DNA of 64,000 nucleotides, taken from assembly GCA_030549495.1 (NCBI GenBank), contig JAUIRK010000708.1, positions 124,001 to 188,000 of the forward strand, given 5' to 3'. Positions 33,225 through 44,969 of this stretch are shown piece after piece (within the stretch, counting starts at the first letter, position 1; each line of letters opens with the position of its first letter). Below the pieces are notes generated by a model. The model did not search any database. It was given only the letters and a program-made list of their open reading frames with translations, and had not been told where the DNA came from. The stretch comes from Nectonema munidae (taxonomy: Eukaryota; Nematomorpha; Nectonematoida; Nectonematidae). The position numbers and the translations under genes were made by a program.

Positions 33225-34870
33225 AAATTTCAAATATCTATCTAATTTATCGTAAAAAGTATTTTCTTTATAACAAATAAAAAATTTCAAGATTTTTCAA
33301 AACTTTTAACTACATCTCTTCTCTAGTGCTAAGTAATAATTAATTGAAACAATTATGAGAGCAAACAATTTAGCAAATATCAACACAACTGTCGAGAGCG
33401 GAAAAAACTGACACAGGAAGAAGATAACTAGTTTTTTTTACAATAGTTTTTAAAAAAAAAAAAATTTTTTTTGAAAATATTAGTTTTTCTACAACAGATA
33501 GCGATACTACAGAGTGAGACGCTAGACACGTTAGAGCTAGACAGGGACTTTTCAGCTCTCAGTAGTTCATCAAGAGTGACACTAAGTCAAAAATTCGTCT
33601 TTACAACAGCACAACATTTCATTTTTCACAGATTCAGTTTCCAAAAAAAGAAGTAATTACTGTTTCAAGGTCACTGCCCTGGACCACTAATTAAGTGTCA
33701 AAATTTATATATTTCTGTCAATATTCATTATATTCAATGAATTATATTATCACTAAAAAATAAATGTGTCAATGCGAGTAATAAAGTTTTAAAAAGATTT
33801 TTAAAAAGTGAGGGATAGCTCTTGTGATGCTTTAAATCATTGTGTGTCAAAAATTGGAATTGTTCTCATTCTTCTTCTATAGTAGGCTTTTTTTGTTTAT
33901 TTCTTTTAGCAATGCTACAATAGGCTTTGCACAAGCGACTACTACAGGTAACGACACAACTATCACTCTAGCTTTCAAATCATTTCTGCTTGATGACCAA
34001 AAAGTGGGATGCGTATACGAATATTGGGCCTAAATTTTTTTTTGTATTTTGTGCTAGTCACTGATCACGTCCTTCTTTAAATTGAAACAAAAGTTTTGCT
34101 ATTCGTTAACATTTGGTGGGTTTATTAGAGGCTTACTTGCCCAACCCTTCTATCATGCTCTTGCTTTTCTTTTATGCTGATTCTTTTTAATAGATATAGA
34201 TTTTTTAATGATGCTATCACCCATTAGAAAATTTTTTTGTTCTCCTTCCCTTGAAGAAGGCAGTCTTTTGGCGAAACGAGTAAAGAACAATTTATTCATT
34301 TTAAACCACATTAATGAATTTTGCACACTTTATTTGTGTATCAATACCGATTCTTTAATTAATGAAAAAAGGCAATCGAATGGCTTCTTCAGAAAGATAC
34401 GATAAATTTTTAGCAAGCTTTTTCTTTGTCGCATAACAGATAAATCTCTATTTGTTCAAACAAGTCATAACAGCCATGAGCTTATGCTTTTCCTGTTGAG
34501 TTAGTTTCGGAACTCGAAGCAAGTGTTCAACGCTCTGAAAATTGTAAAACTGTAAATCTTCAACGTTTTTGATTCAATTTCCAATGTTCGCATGAATTAT
34601 ATCAAAAAGATTATCCAATGGATCAACATTTTTTTTATATATTTTTTATGACTTTTGGTGAATCTTAGAGAACCGTTTTTTCAAAATTATCAATTCTTTA
34701 GAAAAATCTTTTAAGCTCTTCATATCACGAAACGATGTTCTTGTTCAGTAGAAAAAGTAGCAATAAACCCAAATAACAATTGCAACACATACAGATTGAA
34801 GTAAGCATGTTTAATCTTCAATTTTTATGTTGTGAAAATGTAAAAAATAACGAAATATTTGTCAATTTTT
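33225..34870. other. Intron, no gene recognised
   Basis: Ordinary AT-rich sequence between GON4L-like exons. A short plus-strand frame at 33471-33656 has slightly higher G+C but no splice sites or recognisable motif. Nothing else is supported. Confidence 0.4.
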
Positions 34871-34879
34871 AACCTTTAA

Positions 34880-35028
34880 TATCATCAATACCATCATCAT
34901 CAACAACAGTATCATCAACATCATCAACAGCATCATCATCATCATCCAAATCATCATCATCGAAATCATAATCATCGAAATCATCATCATCATCATCATC
35001 GAAATCATAATCATCATCATCATCATCG

Positions 35029-35065
<37 letters not shown>

Positions 35066-35093
35066 CATCATCATCATTATCCACATCATCATC
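34880..35093. repeat. Interrupted (GAT/ATC)n microsatellite
   Basis: About 210 bases of mainly ATC triplets (GAT on the minus strand) with AAA/GAA interruptions. On the minus strand it would encode a nearly pure aspartate tract. GON4L proteins are acidic, but the flanking exons at 35491 and 29349 join directly in the expected homology order, so it is read as intronic. Confidence 0.9.
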
Positions 35094-35490
35094 AAAAAAA
35101 ATTGTCAAAATTATAAGATCAAATAGAAAGGGATGCAGTTAGTATTATAAATACCAAGGTCTAGGTCAGTTTTATCCTGGCTACGCTTTCTTTGTGACAA
35201 AGACTATTGAAAAAAGGCAGGAACAAAATTTTGTATTTTTTACATAATTAATATTAGAAATAGTTTGAAAGTAAACCGGAATTCTTATGAATCATCCAAT
35301 TCAGGGATTGTTGGGAAAAGCCGGGACAATCCTATAGTTTTTCAATAAACCTCTTTACATTTTTTTAGCATAAGACGTATGAAAAATTTTAGTCAAATTA
35401 ATTGATAAATCTGCAATTTTTAAAGCTCTAAGTTATATCCTCTTTAGATAGAAATTTTGTTAAAAACAATAAAAATTCTTAAAAAAATAC

Positions 35491-35685
35491 CTCAAGCATG
35501 TTGCAGGCGATGGTTGAAGTGATATTAAACTTTTCAACAATGCTTTTAATAGCATTGTTTAAAGTTTGTGTCATGGAGATGTGATTTTCACCAGTTGATG
35601 AAGAATTGAATGAATTTTCCATTATCTCAAAAATGTTTCTTCTTTTTACTATGCTAATATATCTTTGTAGAATTTCAAAAATATT
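35491..35685 (-). CDS. GON4L: GON4L-like gene, exon with the first conserved block
   Basis: This 195-base exon is phase 0 at both ends, between TTTTTTCACAG and CTTGAG|GTATTT. It encodes NIFEILQRYISIVKRR, a serine-rich middle and TLNNAIKSIVEKFNITSTIA with CNMLE at the end. Joined to HFISDPVMKDLI of the next exon it parallels HNLTAVNVKSILHEVITNEH of vertebrate GON4L, with the same hydrophobic spacing. Its codon use is more AT-rich than the other exons, so homology and splice sites carry the call. Confidence 0.75.
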
Positions 35686-36117
35686 CTGTGAAAAAATTAA
35701 AATTAAAAATAAATTTAAAAAAATTGAAGAAAAAGTAGACATAGAAGTATTAAAAGTAAGATATCAAATATATAGATTAAATAAAAAAAAATACTAACAC
35801 AAATCATACTTCATTCTTAGAGGTTTAAAACTTTTCTTTTGAAAAGTTCATCGCTTCGTTTTGTCAACAGAAAAATTTTGACTTACATTATTGTAGCTTA
35901 TTTTTTAAAAAAAGAGCAATACCAGTAAAGATCGAGATATTAATTTAAAATATTATAAAAGAATTAAAAAACAAATTTAAAATCAAACGAAATAAACCTC
36001 ATTCTTATATTAAAAAATAACGGCATTTTAAAAACAGACTATGTAAGAAAGATCAATCATAAAACAAAATAAACATATATAAGAAGATATAAAAATAGTT
36101 TTACAGATATATCTTTG

Positions 36118-36290
36118 TTGGTTCAAGATATCAAAGTACTTTCAGTCGTAAGGCTATATACTCGCATCATTCTTAAGATGGTTAATCACAGTTTTTGTGA
36201 ATTTGTTTTTAGAGTTTGGAGCCTTGGGGACCGAACCCCTGACCTTCAACTGTTTAGCTGAGAGGTACACCCTGACAACCATTGAGGCTC
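36118..36290 (-). repeat. tRNA-derived SINE, family 1, copy 2
   Basis: It matches the copy at 356-528 over its whole 173 bases (e.g. AGAGGTACACCCTGACAACC against AGAGGTACACCCTAACAACC) with a few substitutions and one short indel. The B box reads GGTTCGGTCCC on the minus strand, one change from consensus. No clear target duplication remains. Confidence 0.8.
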
Positions 36291-36599
36291 TTAAAGTTAT
36301 ATGTAAAAAATTTATTGGAAAAAAAAGATTAAAATATTTTTCACTTTGACTAAAGTTATGTTTTTTTGGGAGGCAGGAAGGGGAGTAGAGTTCGTGAGTA
36401 AAAAAATGTTGATTGGAGAACTTTAAAAGCTTTTTAACAATTTTTTAAATAAATGCTTTGAAATATTTAAAAAAAAAATATACAAAAATAAAAGATAAGA
36501 AAATTTAAAACAAATTTTTAATAAAAAATATGGGAAATTTGTTAGCAGGCCTAGTGGTGAACATGTGAGGATGATTTAGTTGTCCTTTAAACGATTCCC

Positions 36600-37850
36600 G
36601 ATTCTGATACCTCTTTAATTTCTTCTTCTTCTTCTTCGCATACACCTTTTCTTAAAGTAGAAGATCGGTGGTCATGATCCTTTATCTTCATTTCCATCTA
36701 TCTTGAGCATCTTCGCTAAGGAAATTTGCTTCTTTCTATTATTGCAAGTACGCTTTCTGTCACAATAGTCCTTCTTCTTACCTCATCATTGTATAGTCTG
36801 CCTTTTAGAGTCACGCACAATTTCATTCTTAACATTCTCATTTCTGTTCTAATCAATTTTTATCATCTTTCTTCTTCAGTTTCCAACATTCTGATCCATA
36901 TGTCATGGATGGTCTGATGATTTTATTATAATTTTTTGCTCTCAACTTCATCCATATTACAGTATCGTTTATCACAGCTTTTACTTTCCTTTATTTGCTC
37001 CAGTTTGTACTCATTTTTGCTTTTAATTCTTTTTTAGTGTTTCCTTCCTCCACAATCAGTGATCTTAGATACGTAAAGTTTTTCACTTGTTTTAATTCCT
37101 ATCGATGTGCGTCTCCAATTGTCCCACATTCCGATTTCTTACTGGACACTATAATATCTATCTTTTTTAATTTATTTTCACCCCATACTTTACAAGACAT
37201 TCTTGCTAACTTTTAAAAGTCTTTTCTGCAATTGGTTTTCCCAGATGATAATCAAATCATCTGCGAAAAGTAGCTGCCAGAGATCTTCTGCTTTTAAGCT
37301 TTCAGACAAAACATTTATCACTATTGTAAAGAAATCGGGGCTTAACGCGAAACCTGGATGAAAACCAACTTTAATCTTAAAATTTCTCAATTTTTTTCAA
37401 TTGTTTAACCCCTATTTTTGGCTTTTTGTAAAATTACTAAACTATTCTCACCAATTTTTCTGATATTTGTTTTTCATCATGAACCAGTACACTATTTCTC
37501 TCCGACACGTCGTAAGCTTTTTCAAATTCAACAAAGCCGCAAAAAACGGACAAATTTCATTTCGAATTTTCTTCTATCAATTGCTTGACAAAAAGTTATC
37601 GTTTAGCATACTCTTTCCTGGCATAAAGCCAATTTATTTTGGATCGATTTTCATTATTCAACAAATTATTTTATCTAATATTATTTCGAATAAGTTCAAT
37701 CTATGTTCCAGGAACAAAAAGTCTCCACCCACCTCGAGTTATCTGCGCATTATTGTTAGCTGGATGTATTATTGGAAAAAGAAAAGTGATAGTTTGATCT
37801 TTAGAAGAAGAGAAAGCTTTTATGGATATAGTGTTATTTTGTAAAATTTA
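36600..37850 (-). mobile_element. RTE-like LINE fragment, heavily decayed
   Basis: Minus-strand readings give FVEFEKAYDV (reverse-transcriptase box A), VGFHPGFALSPDFFTIVIN and LLFADDLIIIWENQ (boxes B and C, at 37190-37390) and MTYGSECWKLKKKD near the 3' end. The order and motifs are those of the LINE family at 30640. Frames are broken many times and neither end is defined. It is older than the 30640 copy and lies in an intron of the host gene. Confidence 0.7.
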
Positions 37851-38105
37851 ATTTCCCGGCTTTTAATGTCAAGGGGGCACTAAGGGAGCGTTCGAGGAGA
37901 TTTTTCTCCTAAAGTTTTTATTCTGTATTTGATCATTTATTAACCAACACATATCTTCCCCATTTGCCCAATCATAATGATGCATTAAAAAGATTGACAC
38001 ACGCTGATAAAACAAGATACGTAAGGCTATGCGAACTTGACATAGGCAGACACTCACATCATTAGTGGGAATGAATTGTACGATTAGCAATAGAGCTGTT
38101 GTTAC

Positions 38106-38163
38106 CTCTTGACTACAACCATGTGATACTGATGATGAACTTGTATTAGATCGCACATTCTTC
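38106..38163 (-). CDS. GON4L: GON4L-like gene, most upstream exon found
   Basis: Fifty-eight bases lie between a branch-point and pyrimidine-rich acceptor (CCTTTTCTAACACACAAG) and CAAGAG|GTAACA. The only open frame leaves in phase 0, as the 35491-35685 exon requires, and encodes KNVRSNTSSSSVSHGCSQE. There is no homology support because the N-terminus of GON4L is poorly conserved, so chance cannot be excluded. It enters with one base, so at least one more upstream exon must exist. I did not find it in the window. Confidence 0.45.
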
Positions 38164-38239
38164 CTTGTGTGTTAGAAAAGGTATAGATAGGGATATTACA
38201 ACAACTCTTAGATCCGTACTAAATAGCTAAGGTTGTGAA

Positions 38240-39010
38240 TGTCTGAAAAGAGAAAATATCGTCTATATTCCTCAGATTATTTGAAGTTTGGTTTTATTCA
38301 ATGTCCTAGTAATGATAAATTACCTCATGCTTAATTTGTAGTAACGAATGAAGCGATGAAGCCCTGGCGATTAATTAACCATTTGAAAAAAATCATCCTG
38401 ACAAATTAACAAAGATGAACTGTATTTCAAAAACTTGAAAGAAAAACATATAAAACAATGTTTAAGTTTTACAAATAGATGAATCTACAATGATCATCAC
38501 AATCAGTCGCTTTTGCTTGCTTGTGTTAGATACATTGATGACAATTCAGAATTTACAGAGGAATTTTATTTACGAAGTCTCTGGTTAGTGATACAAAGGG
38601 TTGAACAATTTTCAAGGCTGTAGAAAACTTTTTTCTTGAAAAATATTTGAATGGCGGCAACAGACGGCGCAAAAGGTTTTTTAGTCCATTTGAAACGAAC
38701 TTGTCCAGAAATTTAAACGATTCATTCTGTCATTCATAGACAACATCTCGTCGGTAAAACGATGTCACCAATTTTTTTTTGAACTTTATAAGAGCATTTT
38801 CGAATTTTTTGAAGATGAGGATACGAAAACATATGACAAGATATGTTCAATTAAAAACAATATTGCTTATCTGGCTGTTATTTTTGGAAAATTCAATGAT
38901 GTTAAAACTCAAACTTCAAGGAAGATCTTCAAACATAATAAAAGCTAAGGAAATTATTGGTGGGTTAATCAACAAATTAGAGATATCTTTTTGTGTTTCA
39001 GATTAGAATT
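38240..39010 (+). pseudogene. hAT transposase remnant (SCAND3/ZBED-like)
   Basis: The start MSEKRKYRLYSSDYLKFGFI followed by NEAMKPWRLINHLKKIHPDK matches the BED-type N-terminus of SCAND3/ZBED-like hAT transposases. Further on IHSVIHRQHLVGKTMSPIFF (about 38725-38780) and YLAVIFGKFNDV (about 38870-38905) match the catalytic and insertion regions of that family. Large internal deletions and several stops remove the rest. TIRs were not located. Confidence 0.7.
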
Positions 39011-39227
39011 GATATAAAATATAAAATTGTTAAAAAAAAAAAGGAACAAAAAATTTATTGATGCTGAACTTTCGCACCCTAAATAAAGAGTAAGTTGTAC
39101 ATTTAACTAATTTTTTTATATATTTAGAATGCCTCAAGTGGATGCCGGTACCACCCTGACTTTTCTTTTTTATATTCAGGGTGTATATAAAGAAATCGGC
39201 CAAAAATTTTCGCTCATAAAGTAGTGG

Positions 39228-39850
39228 AAATTTGTGAAGCCTACCAGAAGTACTTCAGTATGCCATTTGGGAATCCATACAAGCCGTGGGCTCCTCCAAC
39301 GAGTCTGGTTAGAGCAAACAAACCATTCCAAAAATAACTTTTTTTGCTTGATCGATGTTAGCAAAGTGCGTCTTCTATTAGCAATTGCTCTAATTTCAGA
39401 CAAAGTCAAAAATTGTTCTGGAAAAGAAGAGGACGAGTTTGATGCTGAAGAATCAGAGTACATGCCTCAGCTTCCAAGGAGGTTTTTTTTTATCAAATTC
39501 CAAATTTCCTTTCTAGCATTGGTTTCCAATAGTCTGCTTTCTTTTTCAATGAGCATTCATATAACTTAAGCTCTAAACTAAGAGACAACCGCATTCAAGT
39601 ACTTCCTCGAGTTTTTTCGCAAGTTATCTGGGGCCAAAATCAAACGTGGAATTTTTGTTGGACCGCTTAAACGGGAGTTCTCGAATAAGCTCCATAGAAT
39701 TGAGAGAACGGCATGGAACTCTTTCAAGGCACTTGTTAAGGCTTTTCTAAGAAAATACAAAGCTGAAAACTACAAGCAACTGCTGCAGGATCTGTTAACC
39801 TTCGCAAGACGGAATGGGAGTTTGGCATCAAGGCTAAACTTTAAAGTTAA
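39228..39850 (+). pseudogene. Uncharacterised arthropod gene-family remnant, N-terminal and middle part
   Basis: The plus strand reads EAYQKYFSMPFGNPYKPWAP, then in another frame RVWLEQTNHSKNNFFCLIDV, then KRGIFVGPLKREFSNKL and RTAWNSFKALVKAFLRKYKA with ENYKQLL. I recognise this as a large, often repetitive arthropod protein family (PWAPHFTC, RIWREPTDHSxNCYFC, FVGPQI...AWxxFxxVVxNFLGN). Function is not known to me. An internal deletion removes the cysteine-containing part between PWAP and RVWLEQ. The continuation of the family lies at 42990, beyond an intervening piggyBac remnant. Confidence 0.65.
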
Positions 39851-39989
39851 AATACGTCGACTATTATATATCTAACCTAAGTAAAAATTTGCATGCAAAT
39901 TTTCAAAATTTATAGTATTTTTCAAAAATGTTAAATTTAACTGTGAATGATGGAAAAATTGTTCTCCATTGCCTTTTTTTTTGGAAATT

Positions 39990-42240
39990 AACGCCATCTT
40001 GTGCGAAAAAAATTTAATAAGCAATGTAAAATAGCGAAAACAAAAATACAATTTTGGCATATGTACTTTGTGTGTGTTTTACAATTGAATCCTTCGAATA
40101 TTTCACACTTTCTGGTGCCTTTCTTTCTTGGTCTACAAGAAGACACATAAGAATAACCACGGGAAGTTGATGAAGATTCAGTCAAATCCTCTTGAATCCG
40201 GTAAAAAGATATGAGTTCTTTTGTGATTCTGTGGGTGAGAGGATCGCTGCATCTGTTTCTCATTGAAAGTTCACTGAGTTTCAGGCAAAGATCTCTTATA
40301 AAGTACTTTCTCCCACTTTTTTGTGTTGACAGAAATTTTTCTGGTGTGTTGCTTTTCATAAATACCCTACTGTTATAGGTTGAGATGTCTGAATAGTTGC
40401 AGAACAAAAGAAAATGCCATCTTCTGGAAGCTTTATAAAAAGTAAAGTCTCTCAACATTCGGTTACACATGTCAACGCCTGATTTAAACGTGTTGTAGTT
40501 TACGATAGTTTCGGGTTTCGGCCCCAACAAGTTAATCTTTCCTAGGTATTGAGAGGACATTACATAAACAACTTTAAAATCTTTTTTAGAATGCTTATGA
40601 GGAATGTATGCTGTCAGTGAGGCGTATTCTGTGTAAAGAAGTTTACTTGCGCCGTCTTGTAATTTCAAATCTTTTAGGTAGATGTGCCTGAAAAGGTGTG
40701 AGGTATGAATCGACGACCTCCACTTGCTGTTCCACAGATCGTGAAGTTTTGTTCTCGATCTCCCATTTACAGAGTCCAAGCGAAGTGAAGAACCTGTCCA
40801 TGTATATACAACATCATTTAGGCAGATTACAACTTGACACCACGCTTTTGACGATCTTTTCAGACGAAAAATTACTTTTGTCTTGGAGACCTGGAATATA
40901 AATTTCTGGTTTGAATACATAAGCTGTTCTTGCATCATTGCCGTGGTAGCCTTTGAAGCCATAGCGTTCTGGTTTAGATCTGTTGTCGAAAATTCGCAGA
41001 GATGTACTTCCTCCAAACTTTATCAACTCTTCATCAACAGTGACGAAGTCTTGAGGGGCATAGTATCTGCTAAATGTTCGATAGAAGTGGTCATGTAAAA
41101 TTTTTATAGCAGATAATTTCTCTTCAGGATTTCTTTCAATTTTTTTTATCAAAACGTATAAAGCGGTGGACTAGCAAAAACATATCACGATTCATTGAAG
41201 CTTTCAAAAATGACTCTCATTTTTTTTGAGAAAAAAGATACTTTATTTCTAACTTTTTTATTTTTCGCCTGACCGATGTAAAGTAAACAAGCAAAGTACG
41301 CAAGTATATCAGCAACACAAAACTTTTGAAAACAAAATTTAGTGCTTTGAAAAACTTCAGATTCTTTTCTTAAAATACAATATTAGATGTTTTTAGCAAA
41401 AGAATAAAATAGATTTTTGTTTAAAATAAGTCTTGCTAAATTATCAAAAAGGTATTATGAAGAATTTTTGTGCTTATGAAGGATCTAACATTGGATTTCA
41501 TAATTTAAACAACACAAACTATAATTAAAATGTTCCTATAAAATGATAAAATTAATCGAAAATAACAAGTTTTAAAAGTACAATCTTAATGTGGGGTCAT
41601 TCAGAATTGATGTCAACTTCAATAGGGGGAAGGCTGGGGGGGGGGGGGGTGTTTTTAAGTTTACAAAAGTTGAAATTAGGGAAAATTAGGAATGAAATAG
41701 GTTGACGTCACTTGTAAACGACCCTTATGAAATACAAAAACTTAATACATTCATAAACAAAACTTACGCATAAGCTTCATCCATCTTTACTTTTGTACAC
41801 GCGTAGATATATGTGAGACTCTCTCATCAGTGAAAAATAATTCAAAAATTTTCAATGGATCATTCAATGGTTTAGCCAAACCTTTACAACCATATGGGTC
41901 AGTGACATTATCTTTAATGTTTGAAGTTGGAGGTCTACCAACATTAGTAGTAAAGGGATGCCACTGATATTGTGTGCCGTTTGGAGCCAGTAGAGAGTTT
42001 GAAATCCTTTCAGAAATATCAATTACTCCTCAGATGAGGGCGCAGAAAAGCTTTCAGATAAAGAATTTGAAGAAGTAGAAGAGTGAGAAGCACTTGATTG
42101 CATGATGAACGGTAAATTCCAGGAGGGAAATAAAAAACTGAGCAAAGTGTGAAAGGCGGAAAGAGAATTTCACTTTTCTTACGTAGATAAACTTCATATA
42201 GAAAGAGTGTATCATCCTCTATAGAGAAACAGATGTTGAT
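39990..42240 (-). mobile_element. piggyBac element remnant
   Basis: The minus strand carries a piggyBac transposase in pieces spanning about 2.2 kb. It lies between two parts of the arthropod gene-family remnant (39228-39850 and 42990-43172) and so probably inserted into it. TTAA targets and CCC-type ends were searched for at both edges without a convincing pair, so the element limits are approximate. Confidence 0.7.
39998..42135 (-). pseudogene. piggyBac transposase
   Basis: Pieces in order on the minus strand are a Ser-rich acidic N-terminus, YQWHPFTTNVGRPPTSNIKD (about 41900-42000), APQDFVTVDEELIKFGGSTS with the first catalytic Asp in VDEELIxF (near 41060), KPERYGFKGY, then FKSGVDMCNRMLRDFTFYKA with RRWHFLLFCNYSDI (near 40480-40400) and a C-terminal Cys/His tail KCEIFEGFNCKTHTKYICQN. 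Family members have GVDxxDxM, with a catalytic Asp at the second D; here that position is Cys-Asn. Several frame breaks separate the parts, so it is inactive. Confidence 0.82.
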
Positions 42241-42254
42241 CAATCAGTGAAATA

Positions 42255-42770
42255 TTCTGTTATGTTTATTCTTCAAGGTTAAAATCGTAATATGAGAAAG
42301 CTAGCAAATGTATATTCAGATAAAAACTACGCATTTGATAGCGTAAACTATTTCAATCATTCATCATTACTTGGAATATCCAGTTATATTCATTGTTCAA
42401 GATTGAAAACGCAATCTGTTGATGCAAAAGATTGAACCTATGAAGATGAAAACTAACAAGTGCTCTTTTATCTGATGTTTTTCTGATGGAAAGGGTGAAC
42501 TGTTAACGCAATTGACATCGAATACAATTTTGATCATTCATCATCACTCGCAAAGTTCAATTGTGTTTTGTTCAAGGTTAAAAACGTATATCTTTTTATG
42601 CAAAACGGATAACAAAACCAATGAACTAACAAATGTGTTTTCAGATAAAAAGTGTGAACGCATTTGAAAGCGGATATAAATTTGGAGTTCCGTTACTATT
42701 GTTCAAAATTAAAGAGAAGTCTGTTGACACATAAGTAAGATTGGAAAAATTGAAGATGAGAAAATCAACA
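42255..42770. repeat. Diverged tandem repeat of roughly 125-175 bp
   Basis: The phrase TTGTTCAAGGTTAAAAACG and variants recur near 42269, 42392, 42567 and 42699. Each is followed at similar distance by ACTAACAAATGTG-like and TTCAGATAAAAA-like segments. The units are strongly diverged. They lie beside the piggyBac remnant and could be its 5' region or an older local array. Confidence 0.45.
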
Positions 42771-42989
42771 ATTATTATTTATTTAGATAGACAAAATTGA
42801 AATAGTAAGTTTAAAAAAATTGATTAAATTATGTTAATTTGATATATGGGAGTTTTATGGCATATATCCGTCTTTGGTGTATCGTAAGAATTTAAACGTC
42901 TTGCGAAGGAATGTTTTGGTGTAATGGGATACAGGGTGTAGCATAAACTTCGGTAGCCATGATCATTATTAATTGCCTGCAACTGATAT

Positions 42990-43172
42990 TATTATTATCT
43001 GACATGACTATTGTCTCTCTGCTGGACACTCACTTGGGAAAATTCAAGAACAATATGGGCTCCTATTCAGAAGAAGAAAGCAAGCGATTCCACCATGATA
43101 TTAGAGAGATAGAGCCACTACAATATAAGGGACTATATCTGTGGACTAGTGTGGAATTGCTACATTGACTAC
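42990..43172 (+). pseudogene. Arthropod gene-family remnant, C-terminal part
   Basis: The plus strand reads LDTHLGKFKNNMGSYSEEES, then KRFHHDIREIE and LQYKGLY. This matches the continuing part of the family seen at 39228, whose members have HSHLDxFxxNMGxYSEEQGERFHQDI and RYQGxY. It is the expected next block after the FLRKYKAENY segment, so the two are one gene copy separated by about 3.1 kb of inserted DNA. Confidence 0.65.
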
Positions 43173-44375
43173 AACCTCAAATCCAGGAAATCCAGTCACT
43201 TCTAGGTGTGTATTCTTTGCTTCATAAGTTTCATTCATTCATATATTTTTCTTCAGATAAGCGTGTGACATTTTTTTTTCTTTAAAAATATGAAAATCGA
43301 GATATAATGAATTCGTTTAGAAAAGACAAACTTCTGATCAAATAGTATTGTTTTTTTTTATAATAATGATACTACAGCAAAACAAATCAGGAAACGACAA
43401 TTAGAACCGTTGGAACGATAAATGTGTTAAACGGTGAATCAGAGAACACGCAAAAACATTTCACTTAAGAAATGAAATTTGAACAAAAGTAGGAATATTC
43501 TGACACTTGGTTACTATATGTTTTAGGGTAAGGCTTTTGTTCTATTTTTCTTTATTTGCAGGGAATAAAAAAGCAGATCTAAAATCTTTTACCAAATTTA
43601 TCAAATTTTTTTTTGTGATGAAAATTAAAGTTCTCATCAAATTAAAAATATATGTCAGGATAAGTCTCCGAAAAACACTCTTCCTAAGAAATACATTTTG
43701 TTTTGAAAGTCTAATTCACCAGAATTTTCAATTATTTTTTCATTTTTATCTCATTTAAAAATGTGAATTCTTTATTTTTTTTTAAATTTTTCCCATTTTA
43801 CTTTCTAAATGCTAAAGTAAGTTTGTAGATCAAAAATAGACGTAAAATTAGGAGTCAAATAAAGTTAAACAGGCAGAATCCGAGTCAGTGATAGTCAACT
43901 GTAATATCACTATAGATATTTGCCATTGAAATTACAAAAAAAGTTATATGTATATTTTTTACAAAAAGATATATATAGTAGTAGGCTCTCACTTCTTCAG
44001 CATAGAAAATGCCTCCGAAGCTTTGCCAAGCAATCAATATATCCTATTTTTCCGATAATAATAACTTAAAAATTCGATTTTAAATATTTTTTTGAATTTT
44101 TGGTCCTTTATTGCAAATACTTATTTTTGAAAGTTTTACTTTAATTTTTCCCTTTTCGGCTTTTTGGGCCACTTATTTTAATTTGTCAAAATTTATATTT
44201 TGCCCAAACTTTTTCTAACCAATAGTTTTTTTACTTTGTTTCACTATTCTAAAATGATTTAGAAATTCACTTTTCGATTTTCGAGTAAAAAGGAAAACAT
44301 ATACTGGATTATTATTATTGTCAAAAAGGAATTTGATACTGGAAAATTTTTTCTCATGACGGAATTTGCATGGGT

Positions 44376-44958
44376 GAATCCAAACAGCTTGTCCCAAAAC
44401 AGCTAGTCCCAAAATAGCTTGTTCCAAAACAGCTAGTCCCAAAATAGCTTGTCCAAAACACCTAGTTTCAAAATAGCTAGTTCAAAATAGCTAGTATACC
44501 AAAATAGCAATTCCATTATTCTTGTAATATCTCAAATAACAAAACCTTGCTTTATGAATTTTAAATAGGTTGTATTAATTGTTTTAACTTTCTCTATAAA
44601 AGTTTTGACGTTGGTGTTAGCACATACGACCTCTTTTTTAATGTTATATAAATTTTAAATAATGTATATCAGCTTTACTACTTTTTTAAACCTAGAAATA
44701 GAAATCCTCTCAAGAGAACAGTTTCCTATAAATTTTTATAATGAATAGGAATATTTCTGTTGAAAAAACAAATCAATAAAAATAAAATAAAAAACAAATT
44801 ATGATCGTGTTCTTCCAAATCCAATGTTTCCTAGTCGAAAATTATATGACTAAACAGCTAGTCCCAAATGAACTATTTTGGTATACTAGCTATTTTGGAA
44901 CACTCTCTTTTGGCCAAGCTATTTCAGAAATAACTATTTTGTGACAAGCTCTTTGGTC
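44376..44958. mobile_element. Foldback-like element made of about 15-bp units
   Basis: The left arm (44376-44515) is a run of roughly nine variants of AACAGCTAGTCCCAA and AATAGCTTGTTCCAA. The right arm (44853-44958) contains the same motif largely inverted. GCTAGTATACCAAAATAG near 44486 and CTATTTTGGTATACTAGC near 44873 are exact reverse complements. The 340-bp centre is AT-rich and non-coding. Arms built from short internal repeats are typical of foldback elements. Target duplications are not clear. Confidence 0.6.
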
Positions 44959-44969
44959 GTATAATCATT

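Noticed and set aside
34862-35108. Poly-Asp and poly-Met open frames across the GAT tract as genes.
   Set aside because: Microsatellite translation; the flanking exons join directly without it.
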